From assembly GCA_023423415.1 (NCBI GenBank), contig JAFAFP010000251.1, positions 1 through 42,525 of the forward strand: a stretch of 42,525 nt of DNA. The letters are read 5' to 3'. Positions 21,937 through 30,449 of the stretch are shown piece after piece. The notes beneath the pieces are model-generated. The model worked only from the letters and a program-made list of their open reading frames with translations, had not been told where the DNA came from and made no database searches. Within the stretch, counting starts at the first letter, position 1. Every line of letters begins with the position of its first letter. Source of the DNA: Pseudomonadota bacterium (GTDB lineage: Bacteria; Pseudomonadota; Alphaproteobacteria; Rhizobiales; Xanthobacteraceae). Both the position numbers and the translations under genes were made by a program.

Positions 21937-23639
21937 TGGCGGACTTCGCCTGTCCGGACTGGTTCGAGAAGCTTAAGACCGGACGATCACCGCTGCCGGA
22001 CAACATGCCGCTCGACCAGGAGGAGGCGCGGCTTGCCGTCGAGGCGTTCAACAAGCTGCGGCTGCCGGACGTGCCCGGCAAGCCACTGCTGCGCGATGTA
22101 GCGGGCGACTGGGCCCGCGACTTCGTCGCTGCCATCTTCGGCCTGGTCGAGTTGAACGAAGATCGGACGGTCGTCATCGACCGGAAGGCTCGCAAGTTCT
22201 TCCAGCTCGTGCCGAAGAAGAACTCGAAGACGACGAATGGCGCGGCGATCATGATGACCGCCATGCTGCGAAATCGCCGGCCGAACGCGGAATTCCTGCT
22301 TGTCGGCCCCACTCAGGCCACGGCAGAGCGAGCCTACGAGCAGGCCGAGGGGATGGTGAAGGCCGATCCCTGGCTGAAGAAGCGGTTCCACCTTCGCGAG
22401 CACATCAAGACGATCGAGGATCGGCTCAACGGCGCAAAGCTTCGCATCCGGTCCTTCGATAACAAGGTCATGACAGGCGCCAAGCCGGTCGGCGTCCTGG
22501 TCGACGAGCTGCACGAGCTCGGCAAGATCAGCTATGCGGCCAAGGTGATGACGCAGATCGAGGGCGGCATCATCGCCAATGCCGAAGGCTTTGTGATCAT
22601 CATCACGACGCAGTCGGACGAGCCGCCCTGCGGTGTTTTCAAGGATGAACTGAAGCTGGCGCGGTCGATCCGCGACGGCGAGTTCGAAGACGCCGAGACG
22701 CTGCCGATGCTCTACGAGTTCCCGGCCGAGATGCAGGCGGACGAGAACCAGCCCTGGGCGGACCCGACGAACTGGCACCTGGTGCTGCCGAACCTCGGCA
22801 AGTCGATCACGATCGAACGGCTCCTGCCGAAATATCGTGAGGCGAAGGAAGCCGGCGACGACAAGATGTCGATCTGGGGATCGCAGCATCTCAATATCGA
22901 GGTCGGCATCGCCACCAATCGAGACCGTTGGACAGGCGTCACCTATTGGCAGGCCGCCCATCGCAAGGGCCTCACGCTCGAAAGCCTGATCGACCAGTGC
23001 GACGTGTGTGTCGTCGGGATCGATGGCGGTGGCCTCGACGATCTGATGGCGATCGCTGTCATCGGCCGCCACAAGGTCACGCGCACCTGGCTGCACTGGG
23101 CTCGCGCTTGGGCGCATCCCGACGTGTTCGATCGGCGCAAGGAGATAGCAAGCCGCCTCGAGGACTTCATCGGCCAGGGCGATCTCATTCGCTGCGAAGA
23201 GACTGACCAGGACGTGATCGAGATTGCCGACATCTGCGCACGTCTGCATCTCGCCGGTAAGCTGCCGGAAAAGGCGGGGATCGGGCTTGATGCCTATGGC
23301 GTCGCCAGCCTCCTCGATGCGCTCGCCGAGCGCGGCATGGAAGGCGATTTGACGATGGCCGTCGGGCAGGGCTGGAAGCTCCAGTCGGCCGTGACGACGC
23401 TGCCGCGCAAGCTGAAGGACAAGACCATGCAGCATTGCGGACAGCCATTGATGGCCTGGGCGGTCGGCAACGCGAAGACCGAGCTGCGTGGCTCCAATTA
23501 CATCGTCACCAAGCAGGCCGCCGGCGCGTCGAAGATCGACCCGCTGATGGCGACGTTCAACGCGGCGATGCTCATGTTCCTTAATCCGGAGGCAGCCGGG
23601 ACTTCGGTCTACGAGTCTCGCGGCCTTCTGATGGTGTGA
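21936..23639 (+). CDS. terL: Terminase large subunit
   Basis: The protein has 567 residues and packages DNA using ATP, then cuts it. The ATPase has a Walker A-type VPKKNSKTTNG and Walker B VGVLVDELHEL. The C-terminal nuclease has metal-binding aspartates in VVGIDGGGLDD and GIGLDAYGV. Length and layout match HK97-type large terminases (Terminase_1). It starts inside the small subunit's stop and is followed by portal. Confidence 0.95.
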   Translation: MADFACPDWFEKLKTGRSPLPDNMPLDQEEARLAVEAFNKLRLPDVPGKPLLRDVAGDWARDFVAAIFGLVELNEDRTVVIDRKARKFFQLVPKKNSKTTNGAAIMMTAMLRNRRPNAEFLLVGPTQATAERAYEQAEGMVKADPWLKKRFHLREHIKTIEDRLNGAKLRIRSFDNKVMTGAKPVGVLVDELHELGKISYAAKVMTQIEGGIIANAEGFVIIITTQSDEPPCGVFKDELKLARSIRDGEFEDAETLPMLYEFPAEMQADENQPWADPTNWHLVLPNLGKSITIERLLPKYREAKEAGDDKMSIWGSQHLNIEVGIATNRDRWTGVTYWQAAHRKGLTLESLIDQCDVCVVGIDGGGLDDLMAIAVIGRHKVTRTWLHWARAWAHPDVFDRRKEIASRLEDFIGQGDLIRCEETDQDVIEIADICARLHLAGKLPEKAGIGLDAYGVASLLDALAERGMEGDLTMAVGQGWKLQSAVTTLPRKLKDKTMQHCGQPLMAWAVGNAKTELRGSNYIVTKQAAGASKIDPLMATFNAAMLMFLNPEAAGTSVYESRGLLMV

Positions 23640-23643
23640 CCGG

Positions 23644-24921
23644 ATGGGTATTCTCGACATCTTCCGCCGTCCGTCGTCAGGCCCGGAGCGCAGCGAGCCA
23701 AGGCCGGAATTCGGAACGAGCGTCATGGCCTATACGCTCGACGATCCGCGCCTTGTCGAGTTCATGCGCATGGGCGAGGAATCGATCACCGGCACGTCGG
23801 TCAACGTCGAACGTGCGCTTCGCAATCCGGCGATGTTTCGGGCGGCAAGCATCACGTCCAATTCGATCGGCATGCTGCCGACGCATCTGATCGACGTCGA
23901 GACCAAGAAGAAGGCGAAGGGCCACAGCCTGTTTCGCATCCTTTATCGGCGCCCGAACGCATGGCAATCTGCCTTCGATTTCAAGTCGCTGATGCAGCTG
24001 CGGGCATTTACCAAGGGCGACGGCTACGCCCTGATCCTGCGCAGCTTCGACGTGCGTACAAACAAGAAGATCATCACCGGCCTCGTGCCGCTCGATCCCG
24101 ATCGGATCACGCCGATCCTGAATGCAGACTGGACTGTTTCGTATCGCTATGAGCCGACGAACGGGGGTCGGAAGGTTTATCCGTCATCCGATATCTTTCA
24201 TCTGCGCGGTCTCTCGCTCGATGGGCTGCGCGGTATATCGATGGTTCGACAGGCTAGCGATGCGATCGGCATTGCACTTGCTGCAGAACTTGCAGCTGGC
24301 CGGCTCTTCAAGAATGGCGTCCTCGCCGGCGCGGCCCTGAAGACAGCGCAGAAACTGTCGCCCGAGGCATTTGAAAGGCTGAAGGCAAGTCTGGCGGAAA
24401 AGGAAGGCGCAGGAAACGCCGGCAAGACGCTCATCTTCGAGGAAGGGCTCGACTGGTCGGTGCTGGAAAAGTCGGCGCGTGATTCGCAGCTGACCGAGCT
24501 GCGCAAACTCCAAGTGGAGGAGATCGCGCGCGTCACCGGCGTCCCCCGTCCGCTTTTGATGGTCGACGAGACGAGCTGGGGCTCGGGAATCGAGGCACTC
24601 GGCCAATTCTTCGTCGCTTACGCGCTCAACCCCTGGTTCGAAGCCTGGCAGCAGGCGGCTGAGCGGTCGCTGATCGATGAGAGCGAGCAGGACCGCTACG
24701 CCGTGAAGTTCAACCCAGCCGCGCTGCTGCGCGGTTCCCTCAAAGATCAAGCCGACTTTCTCGCCAAGGCACTCGGCTCGGGCGGGCATGCTCCCTGGAT
24801 GCATGTCGACGAGGTGCGCGACGTCATGGATCTGCCGGAGCGGGATGCCCCGCCTCACACCATGGCCGGACACAATGGCGGGCCACCCCTCGACGATAAG
24901 GATGATGACGATGCCGAATAG
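23644..24921 (+). CDS. Portal protein, HK97 family
   Basis: The protein has 425 residues and forms the dodecameric DNA entry ring of the head. Features are the N-terminal VNVERALRNPAMFRAASITS block, PLDPDRITP in the middle and EIARVTGVPRPLLM followed by an ALNPWFEAWQ helix near 300-340, all typical of HK97 portal proteins. The C-terminus carries GHNGGPPL (409-416) followed by an acidic tail; the same motif occurs in the endolysin linker. It starts 4 bases after terL. Confidence 0.93.
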   Translation: MGILDIFRRPSSGPERSEPRPEFGTSVMAYTLDDPRLVEFMRMGEESITGTSVNVERALRNPAMFRAASITSNSIGMLPTHLIDVETKKKAKGHSLFRILYRRPNAWQSAFDFKSLMQLRAFTKGDGYALILRSFDVRTNKKIITGLVPLDPDRITPILNADWTVSYRYEPTNGGRKVYPSSDIFHLRGLSLDGLRGISMVRQASDAIGIALAAELAAGRLFKNGVLAGAALKTAQKLSPEAFERLKASLAEKEGAGNAGKTLIFEEGLDWSVLEKSARDSQLTELRKLQVEEIARVTGVPRPLLMVDETSWGSGIEALGQFFVAYALNPWFEAWQQAAERSLIDESEQDRYAVKFNPAALLRGSLKDQADFLAKALGSGGHAPWMHVDEVRDVMDLPERDAPPHTMAGHNGGPPLDDKDDDDAE

Positions 24922-25780
24922 ACGTGTGTTCGCGATGGCGCGTCCTGGCGCGCTGCCGATTCCTGCCAGCCGCGATGTCTGCGCGCTCACCAAGCCGTCG
25001 GTCTTCGACAAGTGGAGCGCCGATGCTGCAGGCGTTCGTGCCGTCCAGACCAATGACAACGTCATCACCATGTTCGACGTCATCGGAGAGGACTTCTGGT
25101 CTGGTGGCGGCATCACCGCAAAGAAGGTGACCTCGCAGCTGCGAGCCATCGGCGATCGACCTGTCGAGATCCAGATCAATTCGCCCGGCGGCGATATGTT
25201 CGAAGGCATCGCGATCTACAATGTGCTGCGCGAGCATTCGCAGCCGATCACGGTCAAGGTCATGGGGATGGCCGCATCGGCTGCATCGATCATCGCCATG
25301 GCCGGCGACATCATCGAAATCGGCGCCGCGTCGTTCGTGATGATCCATAACTGCTGGGTCATGGCGATCGGCAACCGTCACGACATGCGCGAGACGAGCG
25401 AATGGCTCGAGCCGTTCGATCGGGCGATGGTTGACCTTTATGCCGCGCGCACCAGCCAGCCGGCAACGGACGTCGCTAAATGGATGGATGCCGAAACCTA
25501 CATGTCGGGATCGCAGGCAATTGAGCGCGGCTTTGCCGACGCGCTGCTCGCAGCCGATGCGATCACCGTCGACGAGGACGCGAAAGCCCACGACCGCGAC
25601 GTGAACGAAATTCGGGCGGTGGAACTTTCCCTCGTCCAGGCAGGCATGTCGCGCTCGGATGCGCGCGCGCGCCTCAACAAGATCAAGGGCACGCCAGGCG
25701 CTGCCCCTGAAGCCACGCCTGGCGCTGGCGACGACTGGGCCGGCGATGCTGCCGCGCTCTCTGCCTTCCTCAAATCATAG
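24911..25780 (+). CDS. Prohead protease, ClpP-like serine peptidase
   Basis: The protein has about 289 residues and matures the prohead. The ClpP fold spans about 45-220: INSPGGDMFEGIAIYNVL, the serine region GMAASAASIIAMAG, and the histidine in VMIHNCW. The C-terminal tail (about 225-289) is alanine- and proline-rich. Start is uncertain among the clustered ATGs at 24902, 24905, 24911 and 24935; all overlap or abut the end of the portal gene. Confidence 0.88.
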   Translation: MPNRRVFAMARPGALPIPASRDVCALTKPSVFDKWSADAAGVRAVQTNDNVITMFDVIGEDFWSGGGITAKKVTSQLRAIGDRPVEIQINSPGGDMFEGIAIYNVLREHSQPITVKVMGMAASAASIIAMAGDIIEIGAASFVMIHNCWVMAIGNRHDMRETSEWLEPFDRAMVDLYAARTSQPATDVAKWMDAETYMSGSQAIERGFADALLAADAITVDEDAKAHDRDVNEIRAVELSLVQAGMSRSDARARLNKIKGTPGAAPEATPGAGDDWAGDAAALSAFLKS

Positions 25781-25790
25781 GAGCTTCGAC

Positions 25791-27167
25791 ATGAAGCGAT
25801 TTTTCATGTTCGTGGCGCTCGTCGCCACGGCCTGCCTCTCCGCGTCGCATGGTTTTGCCATGGGCGAACTCGCTCACGCGGCCACTGCTGCGCCCGCTCT
25901 CCTGCCAGCGGCTGTCGCCGCCGGCGCATTCGCGCTTGCAGATCCGTTCCTCAAGCATCCGCATGCCGTCTGCGCAATGCCTCGCGCCGATGCCAGCGAC
26001 CCGAAAAAGCTGCTGGCGGAGCTGAAGACTGCCTTCGAAGAGTTCAAGTCGACGAACGACGCGGCCCTCAAGGCCAAGGTTGACGACGTCGTTGTGACCG
26101 AGAAGATCGGGCGTATCGATGCGGCGGTCGACAACTTCCAGACGGCGATCAACGATCTGAATGCCAAGATCGCAGCTGCCGGTATCGGCGGCGGCGTCAT
26201 CGGCGATCTGCCCGCAGACCCCGAGTATATTAACGCCTTCAAGGCGCATATGCGCAAGGGCGACGTCCAGGCGGCGATGACCAAGGGCACCGATGCGGAC
26301 GGCGGCTATCTGGCGCCGGTCGAGTGGGACCGCACGATCACGAACAAGCTGAAGGAAATCTCGCCGATCCGCGCGAATGCTCGCGTGATCTCGATCACCG
26401 GCGCGGGCTTCAAAAAGCTGTTCAACGATCGTGCGATCGGATCTGGGTGGGTCGGTGAAACGGCGTCGCGCCCTGCTACCTCGACGCCGCAGATCGGCAC
26501 GCTTGATTTCGTGCCGGGCGAAATCTACGCCAACCCGGCGATCTCGCAGCAGCTGCTCGATGATGCGGCGATCGACCTCGAGCAGTGGCTTGCCGACGAG
26601 GTCGACACCGAATTCGCGCGCCAGGAGGGCATCGCGTACCTGGCGGGCAACGGCGTCAACAAGCCGTTCGGCATCCTCACCTACGTCGCCGGCGCCGCCA
26701 ATGCCGCGAAGCATCCGTGGGGTGCGATCCAGATCAAGCTGAGCGGCTCCGCGGCTGCCTTCACCTCCGACGGGTTCATTGACCTGTTCTATGACCTGCC
26801 GGCAGGCTTCCGCGCCAACGCGAAACTCTACACCAATCGCCTGTCGCAGGCCTCGATGCGCAAGCTGAAGGACGGGCAGGGCAACTATCTCTGGCAGCCG
26901 TCCTTCGCGGCCGGCCAGCCGGCGACGCTTGCCGGCGAGGCGATTGTTGAGGTGCCGGACATGCCCGCCGTGGCGGCCGGCAACATCGCCGCGCTCTACG
27001 GCGATATGGACGCCACCTACCTCATCGTCGATCGCGTCGGCATCCGGGTCCTGCGCGATCCGTTCACCAACAAGCCCTTCGTCCATTTCTACACGACGAA
27101 GCGCGTGGGTGGCGGCGTCCACAATCCGGAGCCGATGCGCGCGCTTCAGATCGGCGCGCCCGGCTAA
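25791..27167 (+). CDS. Major capsid protein, HK97 fold
   Basis: The protein has 458 residues. The first 24 residues look like a Sec signal peptide (MKRFFMFVALVATACLSASH), an odd start for a capsid protein, followed by an alanine-rich stretch to about 60. Residues about 70-130 form a coiled, scaffold-like delta domain. From about 140 the HK97 core follows, with GTDADGGYLAPVEWD and EIYANPAISQQLLDD and a late TTKRVGG. The upstream protease probably removes the N-terminal part during maturation. SD GGAG precedes ATG 25791. Confidence 0.93.
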   Translation: MKRFFMFVALVATACLSASHGFAMGELAHAATAAPALLPAAVAAGAFALADPFLKHPHAVCAMPRADASDPKKLLAELKTAFEEFKSTNDAALKAKVDDVVVTEKIGRIDAAVDNFQTAINDLNAKIAAAGIGGGVIGDLPADPEYINAFKAHMRKGDVQAAMTKGTDADGGYLAPVEWDRTITNKLKEISPIRANARVISITGAGFKKLFNDRAIGSGWVGETASRPATSTPQIGTLDFVPGEIYANPAISQQLLDDAAIDLEQWLADEVDTEFARQEGIAYLAGNGVNKPFGILTYVAGAANAAKHPWGAIQIKLSGSAAAFTSDGFIDLFYDLPAGFRANAKLYTNRLSQASMRKLKDGQGNYLWQPSFAAGQPATLAGEAIVEVPDMPAVAAGNIAALYGDMDATYLIVDRVGIRVLRDPFTNKPFVHFYTTKRVGGGVHNPEPMRALQIGAPG

Positions 27168-27185
27168 GGGCGGCCTTGATCAACG

Positions 27186-27206
27186 GCCGGGCGGTCTCCG
27201 CCCGGC
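27186..27206 (+). promoter_or_regulatory. Hairpin after the capsid gene
   Basis: GCCGGGCGG and CCGCCCGGC form a perfect 9-bp stem with a TCT loop, 19 bases after the capsid stop. No T run follows, so it more likely stabilises the abundant capsid message or partly reduces downstream transcription than terminates fully. Confidence 0.55.
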
Positions 27207-27236
27207 GCGTCTAACCTCTATCAACAGGAGGCCATC

Positions 27237-27560
27237 ATGGCCGTGAAGAAGACGAGCGCGTCGGCGAAGACCGTCGCGAAGACTGCCGCCGCGCCCAAGG
27301 ACACCGGCCCGGCTGATGCCGCAAACATTCCGGCTGCGACCGACTTCGATCCATCGGGCGCCCCGGTCCAGAATAGCGGCAACATCGATGCCGACCACAT
27401 GTCGGTCGATAACGACCCCCGTGCCGGCACGTCGAAGACGCAGAACCAGATCGATTTCAACGATCCGCGTCCGGACAAAGGCTCGGAAGCCGTCGCTGCG
27501 GCACTCACCGAGCAGGGTCTGCCCACCAAGTCCGAAGCGGACGCCGCCCTCAAGAAGTAG
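27237..27560 (+). CDS. Hypothetical head protein
   Basis: The protein has 107 residues. The first 25 are lysine-, alanine- and threonine-rich, and the rest is acidic and probably disordered. An AGGAGG site precedes the ATG. Position between capsid and head-tail connector suggests a head decoration or assembly protein. It is framed by GC hairpins on both sides. Confidence 0.65.
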   Translation: MAVKKTSASAKTVAKTAAAPKDTGPADAANIPAATDFDPSGAPVQNSGNIDADHMSVDNDPRAGTSKTQNQIDFNDPRPDKGSEAVAAALTEQGLPTKSEADAALKK

Positions 27561-27577
27561 CCAATTGGCTCATCAAG

Positions 27578-27598
27578 GCGGGCGGCACTGTCGCCCGC
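27578..27598 (+). promoter_or_regulatory. Hairpin before the head-tail connector gene
   Basis: GCGGGCG and CGCCCGC pair over a 7-base loop. It is similar in place and strength to the hairpin at 27186-27206, so the small gene at 27237 sits between two stem-loops. Confidence 0.5.
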
Positions 27599-27621
27599 TC
27601 TATGAACCAATGGAGATGTGA

Positions 27622-28230
27622 ATGCACCGTCCGGTTCTCGTCACCGCCCCGTTTTTTCTGCCGGTATCGCTCGAAGAGATGAAGCAGGCGCTGCGCATCC
27701 TCGAGCGCGAAGGCGACGGCAATGCATTGCCGCATGAGGATGACGATCTCATCACGAGCGAGATCGAGGCGGCCACGGCGCATTACGAGGGCTGGACGGG
27801 CATTCTCGGCATCTGCCTCGTCGACCAAACGTGGCGACAGGATTTCGACGGCTTCTGCCGCGGGCTGCATCTGCCGATCGGACCAGTGATCGCTCCGGTG
27901 AGCGTCATTTGGCGCAATAGGGCAGGGCAGATCGCGACGGTGAACCAGGCGGAGTATTCACTGGAGGCGGATGCCGGCGGGCGCTCCTGGCTTCGGTTTC
28001 GCGATGCTTACAGCTTGCCGTCCGACCTTTACGAGCGTCGCTCCGTGACCGTGGAGTACCGCGCTGGATGGCCGACAGTCGAAGGCGCGAGCACCGTGCC
28101 GTCCGACATCAAGGCTGCGATCAAGCTACGCGTCGTCGCGGCATATGATGAGGCGGCGCGGGATGGAGCGAAGAACCTCGAGCGCATCGAACGCGACCTG
28201 ATCTCAAAGTACCGGCGCTTTGCAATCTAA
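27622..28230 (+). CDS. Head-tail connector protein (HK97 gp6-like)
   Basis: The protein has 202 residues. The N-terminal helix-rich part (PVSLEEMKQALRI, then DDLITSEIEAATAHYEGWTG at about 45-60) and the C-terminal SVTVEYRAGWP with PSDIKAAIKLRVVA match the gp6-type connector family, usually annotated as phage gp6-like head-tail connector. It sits below the portal ring in the neck. First gene of the connector group. Confidence 0.85.
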   Translation: MHRPVLVTAPFFLPVSLEEMKQALRILEREGDGNALPHEDDDLITSEIEAATAHYEGWTGILGICLVDQTWRQDFDGFCRGLHLPIGPVIAPVSVIWRNRAGQIATVNQAEYSLEADAGGRSWLRFRDAYSLPSDLYERRSVTVEYRAGWPTVEGASTVPSDIKAAIKLRVVAAYDEAARDGAKNLERIERDLISKYRRFAI

Positions 28231-28241
28231 GGAGTTGAGCC

Positions 28242-28421
28242 ATGTGGGTCCGTTTCACCGACGTATTCCGCTGGTCGCCGCCCGAGGCGAACAAGACCTG
28301 GTCGAAAACCTATCAGCCGTCCGTCCAGAACGTGACGCGTGCGTGTGGCGAAGCCGCCATCGCCGCCGGCAAGGCTGAGAAAGCGCAGAGCCCGCGCGCT
28401 TCGGACGAGGCGACGGTTTGA
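28242..28421 (+). CDS. Small hypothetical protein of the neck region
   Basis: This protein of 59 residues begins MWVRFTDVFRWSPPEANKTW. A TAAGGAG site precedes it, and its stop overlaps the next ATG (TGATG). Tiny proteins with an N-terminal W-x-R-F and a Y-x-P-S-V block occur here in many alphaproteobacterial phages and in gene transfer agents. The role is unknown. Confidence 0.65.
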   Translation: MWVRFTDVFRWSPPEANKTWSKTYQPSVQNVTRACGEAAIAAGKAEKAQSPRASDEATV

Positions 28422-28774
28422 TGTCCAGCGCTGGCGATCTTCGCGAACGGATTCTCTGTCAGTCCCGCGCCGACGTTGACGATGAACTCGGCAACCCCGT
28501 TCCCGGTGGATCGGGCTGGGCGACGCAGTTCTCGGTGCGTGCTGGCTTTAAGCCGAAGCATGGCGGTGAAGTGGTTCTCGCTGGCCGTTTGGCCGGTCGT
28601 CAGACGTACATCGTCACGGTGCGGTCGAGCATGAACACGCGTCAGATCGCGCCCGATTGGCGTCTGGTCGACGCGCGCAACCCGAAGCGTATCTTCAACG
28701 TCCGCTCGCTGGCCGATCCAGATGGCAAGCGCCAGTGGCTGGAAATCCTCGCCGAGGAAGGCGTTGCGACCTGA
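28421..28774 (+). CDS. Head closure (head-tail adaptor) protein
   Basis: The protein has 117 residues. The beta-barrel pattern GDLRERILCQSRA, then VRAGFKPKHGGEVV, YIVTVR and RIFNVRSLADPDGKRQWLEI is typical of head-closure proteins (SPP1 gp16/HK97 type). It seals the head after packaging. ATG 28421 overlaps the previous stop; the next gene starts in its own stop. Confidence 0.85.
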   Translation: MSSAGDLRERILCQSRADVDDELGNPVPGGSGWATQFSVRAGFKPKHGGEVVLAGRLAGRQTYIVTVRSSMNTRQIAPDWRLVDARNPKRIFNVRSLADPDGKRQWLEILAEEGVAT

Positions 28775-29226
28775 TGGCCTTCAAGTCGAAGATGATGGGT
28801 CGGGATGCGGTCATGCGAAAGCTTCGCGACCTGGTGCCCGATGCCGAGAAGGAAGCGGCAAAGGCACAGATCGAAGCCGCCGAAGAACTCGCCGTCGCGA
28901 TCAAGTCTCGGGCACCTGTCGGACGTGATGAGGGCTCTGGCGACTATCGGGCCAGCATTCGCGGCGGCCGGATCGCCGAAGCTCCGGAGCGCGCGGTCAT
29001 TGGTGCGCAACGGTCGAAGGACCCCAACGCGACGGGCGTGTTTGCAAACCACAAATGGCGGTGGTTGGAGTTCGGGACTGCCGAGCGCTTTAAGAAATCG
29101 GGCGCCTCGACGGGCCAGATGCCAGCCCAGCCGCACATCTTCCCGACCTTCCGCCAGTACCGGAAGAAGATCCGTCGCAAGGTTGCGACTGCGATCAATC
29201 GGGCCGTGCGCAAGGCGCGAGGGTAG
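28774..29226 (+). CDS. HK97 gp10-like neck/tail protein
   Basis: The protein has 150 residues. AVIKSRAPVGRDEGSGDYRA-type text (AVAIKSRAPVGRDEGSG) and HKWRWLEFGTAERFKKSG with a C-terminal basic helix fit the HK97 gp10 family, which joins head-closure ring and tail. It lies in the expected order: connector, head closure, gp10, tail terminator. Confidence 0.85.
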   Translation: MAFKSKMMGRDAVMRKLRDLVPDAEKEAAKAQIEAAEELAVAIKSRAPVGRDEGSGDYRASIRGGRIAEAPERAVIGAQRSKDPNATGVFANHKWRWLEFGTAERFKKSGASTGQMPAQPHIFPTFRQYRKKIRRKVATAINRAVRKARG

Positions 29227-29229
29227 ACA

Positions 29230-29640
29230 ATGGCCGCATCGTCTCACGAGCTCGTTCTGCATGTGCGGGACCGGCTGCTCAAGGCCGCGTCGATCATTGC
29301 CCTCGTTGACGATCGCACCTGGTATCGTGCGCCGGCCGACCCGGTTCACCCATACATCGCCGGGTTCGAGACCTTCGGCATTCGCGAAGATGCGACCTGT
29401 CTCGAAGGATCGGACGTCACGCTCGATATCCACATTTGGACGCTCGGTGGCATCGACCCGTTGCAGACGGCGAGAACGATTGCCCATGCCGTCGCTCTTG
29501 AACTGCATCAGGCACCGCTGGCTTTGCCGTCGGGCACACTGCTCACGCTCAACCATCGCGGAGAGCGCGTCTTCTATGACCGGGACGGACTGACCGGACA
29601 TGGCGTCGTGGAGTTCCGCGCGCTCTTCAGGTCCATCTAG
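29230..29640 (+). CDS. Tail terminator, DUF3168 family
   Basis: The protein has 136 residues. VLHVRDRLLKAASIIALVDD, then RTWYRAPADPVHPYI, DVTLDIHIWT and the C-terminal GVVEFRALFRS match DUF3168 proteins, which cap the tail tube. It is followed by the tube gene as expected. Confidence 0.85.
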   Translation: MAASSHELVLHVRDRLLKAASIIALVDDRTWYRAPADPVHPYIAGFETFGIREDATCLEGSDVTLDIHIWTLGGIDPLQTARTIAHAVALELHQAPLALPSGTLLTLNHRGERVFYDRDGLTGHGVVEFRALFRSI

Positions 29641-29678
29641 CGCCGGCCGAGCCGGAAATTCCATCAAGGAGAACTGAC

Positions 29679-30111
29679 ATGCCTGCACAGCTTGGCCGCA
29701 CGCTGCTGATCCGCATCGGCGACGGCGAAACCCCTTCGGAAGCCTTCGCGAACCTCTGCGGCATCAAGACCCGCACGTTCAACCTGTCAGCCAACGAGAT
29801 CGACACGACCTATCCCGACTGCGAGAACCCGGCCGCCGCCGTCCAGCGCACCGCGCGCCCCGGCGTCGTCAACCGCACGTTCTCAGGCTCGGGCACCTTC
29901 GTCAGCGGCGGCACTCAGGCGATCCTCATGGGCCATGTCCGCGAGGCGACCCTTTTTCAACGCAGAGGTCGTGGTTCCCGGCGAAGGCGAGTACGCCGGA
30001 CCCTGGATGGTGTCGGAGTTCGAGTTCGAGGGTGACATGGAGGACGACATGCAGTTCTCCGCCACGTTCTCGGCCGCCGGCCCGCTGACCTTCACTCCCG
30101 AGGCGCCGTGA
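29679..30111 (+). pseudogene. Major tail tube protein gene with apparent frameshift
   Basis: The reading frame from ATG 29679 codes for a tail tube N-terminus (PAQLGRTLLIRIGDG, then GTQAILMGHVREAT). After about residue 91 it continues as arginine-rich nonsense and stops at 30035. From about 29953 the +1 frame reads FFNAEVVVPGEGEYAGPWMV and ends FSAAGPLTFTPEAP at 30111, a normal tail tube C-terminus. The join lies in ACCCTTTTTC. One base too many, or two missing, would explain it; programmed +1 shifting is less likely. An intact product would have about 143-144 residues. The next gene overlaps the restored stop by GTGA, supporting the repaired frame. Confidence 0.75.
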
Positions 30112-30449
30112 TCATGGCGCTCGATGTCAATGGAGCGAGAGGCGAAGTGGCCCTCAATGTCGGCGGTGTCGATCTTGTCATCGCCGCCACCATGTCGGGA
30201 TTGGCCGGCACGTCGACGGCGCTCGGCTGCCAGTCGCTCGCCGACCTGTTCCTTCGCCTGACCGGAACCGAGGTTGCAGCCACCATTGCCGGCATCACGC
30301 ACCTGACCGTGCGCGGCGATCGTGAGAAGGCGGTGGAAGCCCTAAAGCTGAAGGACTTCCCGGCCTGCGCCGAAGCCTTCGCGGCCGCGCTCTCGCATCA
30401 GATGGATGGCAAGCCAAAAAAGGCCGACGCCGCCAAGCAGACGGGCTGA
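30108..30449 (+). CDS. Tail assembly chaperone, GTA-gp10-like (short product)
   Basis: This protein of 113 residues starts at GTG 30108 (ATG 30114 is an alternative). ALDVNGARGEVALNVGGVDL and the later SLADLFLRLTG, THLTVRGDREKAVEAL fit the gene-transfer-agent-type tail chaperones. Near its end the codons CCA AAA AAG form the slippery heptamer A AAA AAG. A -1 shift there would extend it into the downstream frame ending at 30649. Tail chaperones assist tape-measure folding and tube assembly. Confidence 0.8.
   Translation: MIMALDVNGARGEVALNVGGVDLVIAATMSGLAGTSTALGCQSLADLFLRLTGTEVAATIAGITHLTVRGDREKAVEALKLKDFPACAEAFAAALSHQMDGKPKKADAAKQTG
30416..30422 (+). promoter_or_regulatory. Programmed -1 ribosomal frameshift site
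   Basis: A AAA AAG is in the exact phase required (zero-frame codons CCA AAA AAG). The -1 frame from here is open through to 30649. This is the strongest known bacterial slippery heptamer (as in E. coli dnaX). Tail chaperone pairs in lambda-like phages are usually joined in this way (G/GT). Confidence 0.75.

Noticed and set aside
21987..23726. Leftward frame of about 579 codons
   Set aside because: It lies antisense to the large terminase subunit; such long frames are common in GC-rich genes, and the translation is rich in D, R and L without any domain.
25770..27122. Leftward frame of about 450 codons
   Set aside because: Antisense shadow of the major capsid gene.
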